Part shown: positions 50,896-55,351 of the stretch, piece by piece
How the letters are laid out: the number at the start of each line of letters is the position of its first letter
Position numbering within the stretch: position 1 is the first letter of the stretch
Assembly: GCA_902779455.1 (NCBI GenBank)
Contig: CACZBS010000022.1
Coordinates: 1 to 55,351 of the forward strand
DNA: 55,351 nt
Source of the DNA: an uncultured Prevotellaceae bacterium
GTDB taxonomy: Bacteria > Bacteroidota > Bacteroidia > Bacteroidales > Bacteroidaceae
Reading direction: 5' to 3'
Notes under the pieces: model-generated
The model's database searches: none
What the model saw: the letters and a program-made list of their open reading frames with translations, nothing else
What the model was told of the DNA's origin: nothing
Made by a program: the position numbers and the translations under genes

Positions 50896-51903
50896 TCACT
50901 TCACCTCCCAGATGTCGTTCGTCTCAAGCAGCTCCATGAAGTTGTGATACTTCTTCTGGGCGGCGACGTCGGCCAGCTGCTGATGGACAGCCTCGTCGTA
51001 GGTCGGAGCCTTGACGTCGCGGATGACGCCCAGGGCGATGGGGAATCCGTCCTCTGGTGACATCATGGCCAGCTTCAGCTGCAGCGTGTTGTCCTCGCAG
51101 TGGGCGTCGTGGGTGAGCACGTCGTCGAGCGTGTAGCCGTCCTTACCGATCTCGACGACCTTGAGTCCGAAGCCCTCCTGCACGAGTCCGAACTCGTTGT
51201 TCTCGCCGAACGTCAGCTTCTCGCCGTGGCGCACGTAGATGGCGTTCTTCTTGCGGCCCTCCTTGTTGTAGACGATGTCGTGGCAGTGGTCGTTGAAGAT
51301 GACGCAGTTCTGGAGCACCTCCGTCACGGCGGCGCCCTTGTGCTCATAGGCAGCCTTGAGCACGTCGACGGTGCCCTGGGCATCGGTGGCCACGCAGCGT
51401 GCGAAGAAGTGTCCGCGGGCGCCGAAGCAGAGCTCTGCCGGTCGGAACGGGTCCTCGACGGTGCCGTAGGGGCTCGACTTGGAGACGAAGCCACGCGGCG
51501 AGGTGGGCGAGTACTGGCCCTTGGTCAGTCCGTAGATGCGGTTGTTGAGCAGGATGACGTTGATGTCGATGTTGCGGCGCATGGCGTGGATGAAGTGGTT
51601 GCCGCCGATGGCCAGTCCGTCGCCGTCGCCGCTGACCTGCCATACGCAGAGCTTCGGGTTGACGACCTTGGCGCCCGTGGCGATGGCGGCAGCGCGGCCG
51701 TGGATGGTCTGCATGGCATACGTGTTGACATAATATGGCAGACGGCTCGAACAGCCGATGCCGCTGATGACGGCCATCTCGTGCGGTGCCACACCCGTCT
51801 CGGCCATGGCCTTGTGGAGTGATGCCAGGAAGAAGTGGTCGCCACAGCCAGGACACCAGCGCGGCTGACCCTTCTTATAGTCTTGAAAACTGTAATTACT
51901 CAT
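50896..51903 (-). CDS. korB: 2-oxoacid:ferredoxin oxidoreductase, beta subunit (2-oxoglutarate type)
   Basis: 335 residues. It carries the thiamine diphosphate site: WCPGCGDHFFL near the N-terminus, GIGCSSRLPYYV, and GDGDGLAIGGNHFIHAMRRN with LLNNRIYGLTKGQ. With the alpha subunit it oxidises a 2-oxoacid, probably 2-oxoglutarate, to the acyl-CoA and reduces ferredoxin. Alpha lies upstream on the same strand, but 741 bp of repeats and a GxxExxY gene intervene, although the pair is normally adjacent. No separate TAnnTTTG promoter was found directly upstream. Confidence 0.93.
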   Translation of the reverse strand: MSNYSFQDYKKGQPRWCPGCGDHFFLASLHKAMAETGVAPHEMAVISGIGCSSRLPYYVNTYAMQTIHGRAAAIATGAKVVNPKLCVWQVSGDGDGLAIGGNHFIHAMRRNIDINVILLNNRIYGLTKGQYSPTSPRGFVSKSSPYGTVEDPFRPAELCFGARGHFFARCVATDAQGTVDVLKAAYEHKGAAVTEVLQNCVIFNDHCHDIVYNKEGRKKNAIYVRHGEKLTFGENNEFGLVQEGFGLKVVEIGKDGYTLDDVLTHDAHCEDNTLQLKLAMMSPEDGFPIALGVIRDVKAPTYDEAVHQQLADVAAQKKYHNFMELLETNDIWEVK

Positions 51904-51920
51904 ATTGAATTTATTTTTCT

Positions 51921-52165
51921 ACCACGAATTACTCGAATTAAACGAATTTTTTTTCTGTCACGGATTATTCGAATTAAACGAATTTTTTTCTGTCACGGAT
52001 TATTCGAATTAAACGAATTTTTTTTCTACCACGAATTACTCGAATTAAACGAATTTTTTTCTGTCACGGATTACTCGAATTAAACGAATTTCTTTCTGTC
52101 ACGGATTATTCGAATTAAACGAATATTTTTTCTGTCACGGATTGGTCGAATTATTCGAATTATAC
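51921..52165 (-). repeat. Tandem array flanking the GxxExxY gene (35-bp unit built of 9-nt repeats)
   Basis: Seven copies of a ~35-bp unit, C(A)CACGAATTACTCGAATTA followed by AACGAATTTTTTTCTGT. Within each unit the sequence repeats every 9 nt (ACGAATTAC, TCGAATTAA, ACGAATTTT). The array begins 17 bp upstream of the korB start and ends 28 bp past the GxxExxY stop. A single inverted unit lies at the other end of the gene (52589-52620). There are no unique spacers, so it is not a CRISPR array. Confidence 0.9.
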
Positions 52166-52193
52166 TATCGGACTTCTCGAATTGCTTCACTAA

Positions 52194-52586
52194 TTATTTC
52201 TTCTTAGCGATGATATAGCGTTCGAACTTGAGCGACAATTCACCAAAATTAATAAGGAGAGCAACGTCTGCCTCAGCTACTTTTCCGTAATTGATGGCTT
52301 GAGACCGATGCATGTCCTCAAGTTCCTTGACGGCTTTCAGTTCTACCACAATCTTGTCATAGCAGATGAAGTCGGGTTTGAAGGTTGATGAAAGTGTCTC
52401 GTTATGATAGATAGCATGCAGTTCTGGTTCTCGCAGGAATGGGACGTTCCTTTTGCGTAACTCTATTTCGAGTGCATCTTGATATATTATTTCTGTGAAG
52501 CCACATCCGAAAAAGCTGTGAACAGCCATGGCTGCACCAACTATTTCGTGCACTTCATTCCAAAATATCAGTTCACTACTCTGCAT
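52194..52586 (-). CDS. GxxExxY family protein (PD-(D/E)XK nuclease-like)
   Basis: 130 residues. The name-giving motif is GFTEIIY within VHSFFGCGFTEIIYQDALEI. The PD-(D/E)XK-like core follows as FKPDFICYDKIVVELKAVKE (Asp, then Glu-x-Lys), then HRSQAINYGKVAEADVALLI NFG. The fold suggests a nuclease, but activity is not known for this family, which also occurs free-standing and in rRNA intervening sequences. The gene is clearly AT-rich, lies between korA and korB, and is bounded by inverted short-period repeats. That is the same arrangement as the four-helix-bundle gene in kduI-kduD. Confidence 0.92.
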   Translation of the reverse strand: MQSSELIFWNEVHEIVGAAMAVHSFFGCGFTEIIYQDALEIELRKRNVPFLREPELHAIYHNETLSSTFKPDFICYDKIVVELKAVKELEDMHRSQAINYGKVAEADVALLINFGELSLKFERYIIAKKK

Positions 52587-52588
52587 TG

Positions 52589-52620
52589 AAAAATTCGTTT
52601 AATTCGTTAAATTCGTGGTT
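52589..52620 (+). repeat. Right-hand inverted repeat of the GxxExxY cassette
   Basis: AAATTCGTT, TAATTCGTT and AAATTCGTG are three 9-nt units and form the inverted complement of the array unit at 51921-52165. The repeat starts 2 bp upstream of the GxxExxY ATG and ends 25 bp before the korA stop. Confidence 0.85.
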
Positions 52621-52644
52621 GTTTGTTTATAATCTGAGTCGGAT

Positions 52645-54498
52645 TTATTGATTTAGTATTTCTTCGAAGTACTTAATTAAAGTGGAGGTTGAGAACGGTT
52701 GTCCCTTGACCTCGTTGAACTGATAGGGCACGAAGCCGTCGACCTTGGAGCGGAGGTAGGCAGCCAGTTGTCCGAGGTTCTGTTCGGCCACCACCACCTT
52801 CTTGTAGCGCAGCAGCACGTCGGCTGTGTTCTTCGGCAGCGGGTTGATGAAGCGGAGCTGGGCGTGAGCCACCTTCTTGCCGCGGGCGCGGAGCTCCTCC
52901 ATGGCGGAGTGCAGATGACCGTGGGTGGAGCCGAAGCCCACGATGAGCAGGTCGGCGTCGTCGACGTCGCCCTCCACCTCGAGGTCGGGCACCGGTATGC
53001 GAGCCACCTTCTCGGCGCGCAGCCGGCACATCTCGTCGTGCACCTCCGGGTCGGTCGAGATGGCGCCCGTGCGGCCGTCCTTCTCCAGTCCGCCGAGGAT
53101 GTGCGTGTAGCCCTCCTGTCCGGGGATGGCCCAGTAGCGCACCTTCGACTCCTCGTCGCGGAAGTATGGCGTGTAGTGGTCCTTCATCTCCGGCGTGGCG
53201 TAGTGCGGCCGTATCTCCGTCAGCTCGTCCATCGAGGCCGGCAGGCGGAAGGCGCCCGAGCCGTTGGCGATGAAGGCGTCGGTCAGCAGGACGACGGGCG
53301 TCAGGTGCTCCAGCGCAATCTTGGCGGCGTCCATGGCCGCATAGAAGCAGTCGGTGGGGCTCACTGCGGCGATGACGGGCATGGGGCTCTCGCCGTTGCG
53401 TCCGTAGAGCGCCTGCAGCAGGTCGGTCTGCTCGCTCTTCGTGGGAAGACCCGTCGAGGGACCGCCGCGCTGCACGTCGACGATGATGAGTGGCAGCTCG
53501 TCGATGACGGCCAGGTTCATGGCCTCCGACTTCAGGCAGACGCCGGGGCCCGAGGTCGACGTCACGGCCAGTGCGCCGGCGAACGAGGCGCCGATGGCCG
53601 AGGCAGCACCGCTGATCTCGTCCTCGCACTGCACGGTGATGACGCCCATCGACTTATGCTTGGCCAGCTCGTGCAGGATGTCGGTGGCCGGCGTGATGGG
53701 GTAGGAGCCGAGGAAGAGGCGCAGTCCGGCGCGCTCGGCGGCAGCCATCAGTCCGTAGGCCGTGGCCTTGTTGCCGGTGATGTCCATGTAGCGTCCGGGC
53801 ACCTTGTGCTTCGACTCGATGCGATACGTGGCGGGCACCGACGAGTGCGTGTTGTGGCCATAGTCGAATCCGGCCTGCACCACGCGGATGTTAGCCTCGG
53901 CCACGGCCGGCTTCTTGGCGAACTTCTCGCGCAGGAAGTTGTTGACCAGCTCCAGGTCGCGGTTGAACAGCCAGCAGACCAGTCCCAGTGCGAACATGTT
54001 GCGGCACTTCATCATCGCTTTCATGTCCATGCCGGAATCCTTCAGCGCCTCCTTCACCATCGTCGTCAGCGGGCACTGGATGACGCGGTCCGCATCGACG
54101 CCCATCTCGCCGAGGTAGTCCTCGCTCTTGAACTGAGCCTTCTCCAGGTCCTTCGGGCCGAACGAGTCGGTGTCGATGATGATCGTGGCCTGCGGCTTGG
54201 CGTAGCGCAGCTGCGTCTTCAGTGCGGCGGCGTTCATTGCCACCAGCACGTCGCAGAGGTCGCCCGGCGTGTAGACCTTCTCGGCGCCGATGTGCACCTG
54301 GAATCCGGATACGCCCGTCAGCGACCCTTGCGGGGCGCGGATGTCGGCCGGATAGTCAGGGAAAGTAGAGATGCCGTTGCCCACTGTCGCGGACACGGTA
54401 GAGAAAATGTTTCCGGCCAGCTGCATGCCGTCGCCAGAATCACCAGAGAATCGCACGACCACCTGGTCGAGCTCTTTCACTTGCAATTGTTCTGCCAT
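52645..54498 (-). CDS. korA: 2-oxoacid:ferredoxin oxidoreductase, alpha subunit with fused gamma domain
   Basis: 617 residues. The N-terminal ~190 residues are the gamma domain (VVVRFSGDSGDGMQLAGNIF STV, DYPADIRAPQGSLTGVSGFQ). The alpha pyrimidine-binding domain then shows YPITPATDILHELAKH, QCEDEISGAASAIGASFAGA and TSTSGPGVCLKSEAMNLAVI. The C-terminal part contains LIVGFGSTHGHLHSAMEELR and EQNLGQLAAYLRSK. Length and layout fit KorA of Bacteroidetes. It is the upstream partner of korB. Confidence 0.95.
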   Translation of the reverse strand: MAEQLQVKELDQVVVRFSGDSGDGMQLAGNIFSTVSATVGNGISTFPDYPADIRAPQGSLTGVSGFQVHIGAEKVYTPGDLCDVLVAMNAAALKTQLRYAKPQATIIIDTDSFGPKDLEKAQFKSEDYLGEMGVDADRVIQCPLTTMVKEALKDSGMDMKAMMKCRNMFALGLVCWLFNRDLELVNNFLREKFAKKPAVAEANIRVVQAGFDYGHNTHSSVPATYRIESKHKVPGRYMDITGNKATAYGLMAAAERAGLRLFLGSYPITPATDILHELAKHKSMGVITVQCEDEISGAASAIGASFAGALAVTSTSGPGVCLKSEAMNLAVIDELPLIIVDVQRGGPSTGLPTKSEQTDLLQALYGRNGESPMPVIAAVSPTDCFYAAMDAAKIALEHLTPVVLLTDAFIANGSGAFRLPASMDELTEIRPHYATPEMKDHYTPYFRDEESKVRYWAIPGQEGYTHILGGLEKDGRTGAISTDPEVHDEMCRLRAEKVARIPVPDLEVEGDVDDADLLIVGFGSTHGHLHSAMEELRARGKKVAHAQLRFINPLPKNTADVLLRYKKVVVAEQNLGQLAAYLRSKVDGFVPYQFNEVKGQPFSTSTLIKYFEEILNQ

Positions 54499-54660
54499 TA
54501 CGTATAAAGTTTATTTATAAGGTTATGAGATTTCCGCCTGCAAAGTTCGGAAACTTTATTGAAACTACCAAAATTTTTCGCCAATAATTTCGCCAGTGCC
54601 GTGGTTTTGTGTTTTTTATGCGGTGCTTATGAGCTGTGCCGTCATCCGCGGCGGGCTGTG

Positions 54661-54709
54661 CGGTAGCCCTTCCCCTCCCTCGTAGGGGAGGGACAGGGGT
54701 GGGGTCAGT
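54661..54709. repeat. Single copy of the GC-rich repeat
   Basis: CGGTAGCCCTTCCCCTCCCT and GGGGAGGGACAGGGGTGGGG belong to the family at 33182 and 44252; the CGGTAGCCC start also occurs at 44361. It lies in the 576-bp gap upstream of korA, which contains no gene. Confidence 0.75.
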
Positions 54710-54758
54710 GACTTCTTCCATTTGTGCCAAGTTGTTTTTTTATCACTAAGTTGTTTTT

Positions 54759-54910
54759 AGTAACCGTTAAAAAACAAATTGGTACAACTAGGCTCTCTCT
54801 GTAGGAGGCGACGTGTCCCCACGTCGCACTTGCCGCAGGTGTCACGTGAGGACACGTGACCTCCTAAATCGTACCAAGTTATTATTTTTACGGTCACTTA
54901 AACGGTTACT
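54759..54910. repeat. Nested inverted-repeat element upstream of the KilA-N gene
   Basis: Three nested pairs are visible: AGTAACCGTT (54759-54768) with AACGGTTACT (54901-54910), AATTGGTAC near 54777 with GTACCAAGTT at 54871-54880, and TAGGAGGCGACGTGTCC (54802-54818) with GGACACGTGACCTCCTA (54850-54866, 15 of 17). The ~150-bp unit has no coding capacity and resembles a miniature inverted-repeat element. Confidence 0.65.
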
Positions 54911-55074
54911 ATACGTGTCACATATCAATTCCCGAGGAGCCAAGTCTGGTATGTCATTTCCGCTCATTTTTGAGGAAATGGGGCACAGCTCCATGTTAAA
55001 GTCTGTCATTCCTGCTCTACTTTGATGAAAATTCAGTAACTTTACAGCGCAAAGTTTGTAAAACAGCAGACAAT

Positions 55075-55351
55075 ATGGCAAAGATCATTGTTCAAAATAC
55101 GCAGATAACGGTCATTAAGCAGAACGAAGATGACTACATCAGCCTGACAGACATGTTGAAGGCTAAAGATGGTGAGTTCTTCTTCTCAAACTGGCTGCGC
55201 AACCGCAATACCATTGAGTTCCTTGGAATATGGGAGCGGCTGATGAATCCGTATTTTAATTGTGCCGAATTCGACATAATTAAATCTCAGGCAGGGTTGA
55301 ACCGTTTCCGTCTCAGTGCTAAAGAGTGGACAGAAAAGACTAATGCCATCG
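55075..55351 (+). CDS. KilA-N domain protein, N-terminal part (cut by window edge)
   Basis: The first 92 codons are present. The sequence (ITVIKQNEDDYISLTDMLKA, FFFSNWLRNRNTIEFLGIWE, and FRLSAKEWTEKTNA) matches the KilA-N DNA-binding domain found in phage, virus and accessory-region proteins of Bacteroidetes. What follows the domain is outside the window. A weak -7-like TAACTTTA at 55037-55044 lies 30 bp upstream. KilA-N genes of this type often sit in mobile or variable islands, which agrees with the repeat-rich upstream region. Confidence 0.85.
   Translation, partial: MAKIIVQNTQITVIKQNEDDYISLTDMLKAKDGEFFFSNWLRNRNTIEFLGIWERLMNPYFNCAEFDIIKSQAGLNRFRLSAKEWTEKTNAI

Noticed and set aside
51921-52165. 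CRISPR-like array of ~35-bp units
   Set aside because: The units follow one another without unique spacers and have an internal 9-nt period; no cas gene is nearby. It is a tandem repeat flanking the GxxExxY gene.
52699-54507. 602-codon open frame on the plus strand
   Set aside because: It is antisense to korA, which is certain from conserved motifs. The same holds for the long frames opposite GH95, both GH51 genes, the thioredoxin-repeat gene and the large FN3 gene.

Overview
The window is chromosomal DNA from a member of the Bacteroidales, most likely Prevotellaceae. The evidence is SusC/SusD proteins, a fused SecDF, KorAB-type ferredoxin oxidoreductase, C-terminal secretion signals of the type IX kind, and repeated Bacteroidetes promoters (TAnnTTTG as the -7 element). 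Coding DNA is GC-rich with strong GC3 bias, while HU, the tRNA flanks and two small cassette genes are visibly AT-richer.

Layout. 1-5319: divergent AraC-type regulator (cut by the window edge) and a TolC / HlyD / ABC-2 permease / ABC-2 permease export operon with no ATPase gene. 5329-7382: patatin-like lipase and WaaP-type kinase (minus) and a hotdog dehydratase (plus). 7426-8136: remnant of a mobilization relaxase, an array of 11-bp-spaced direct repeats and tRNA-Met, which looks like an old integration site. 8261-10018: ribF and a CPBP protease. 10158-19771 (minus): GH28, SusC (with an unusual C-terminal OmpA-like domain), SusD, GDPD, retropepsin-like lipoprotein, then an ECF sigma factor and a putative anti-sigma protein. 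20224-35664 (plus): a pectin side-chain and uronate locus (GH51, GH51, GH43, GH43, GH154, GH95, kduI, kduD). 35881-43874: three large secreted proteins with sorting-type C-termini. 44714-49805 (minus): SecDF, a membrane-anchored endonuclease/exonuclease/phosphatase-fold protein, and a rhomboid protease. 50026-54498: HU, then KorB and KorA (minus). 55075-end: a KilA-N protein cut by the window edge.

Functionally, GH28, the arabinofuranosidases/arabinanases, GH154, GH95 and KduI/KduD together suggest growth on pectin: removal of arabinan side chains, cleavage of galacturonan and rhamnogalacturonan parts, and conversion of unsaturated uronate to 2-keto-3-deoxygluconate. No polysaccharide lyase, KDG kinase or aldolase is present, so the pathway is completed elsewhere.

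The most unusual signal is a set of short-period (7-9 nt) repeat structures. Two small genes, a four-helix-bundle protein between kduI and kduD and a GxxExxY protein between korA and korB, each sit inside inverted arrays of such repeats. Each cassette almost exactly fills the space between two genes expected to be co-transcribed. Related repeats without a gene lie between other operon genes, and some are translated in frame inside tolC, GH28 and GH51. This looks like one class of small mobile cassette with several stages of occupation and scarring. Four copies of an ~80-bp 'GCGGTGCTTTTCG' hairpin repeat and several copies of a GC-rich 'ctcccct...ggggtgggg' repeat occupy the other intergenic regions.
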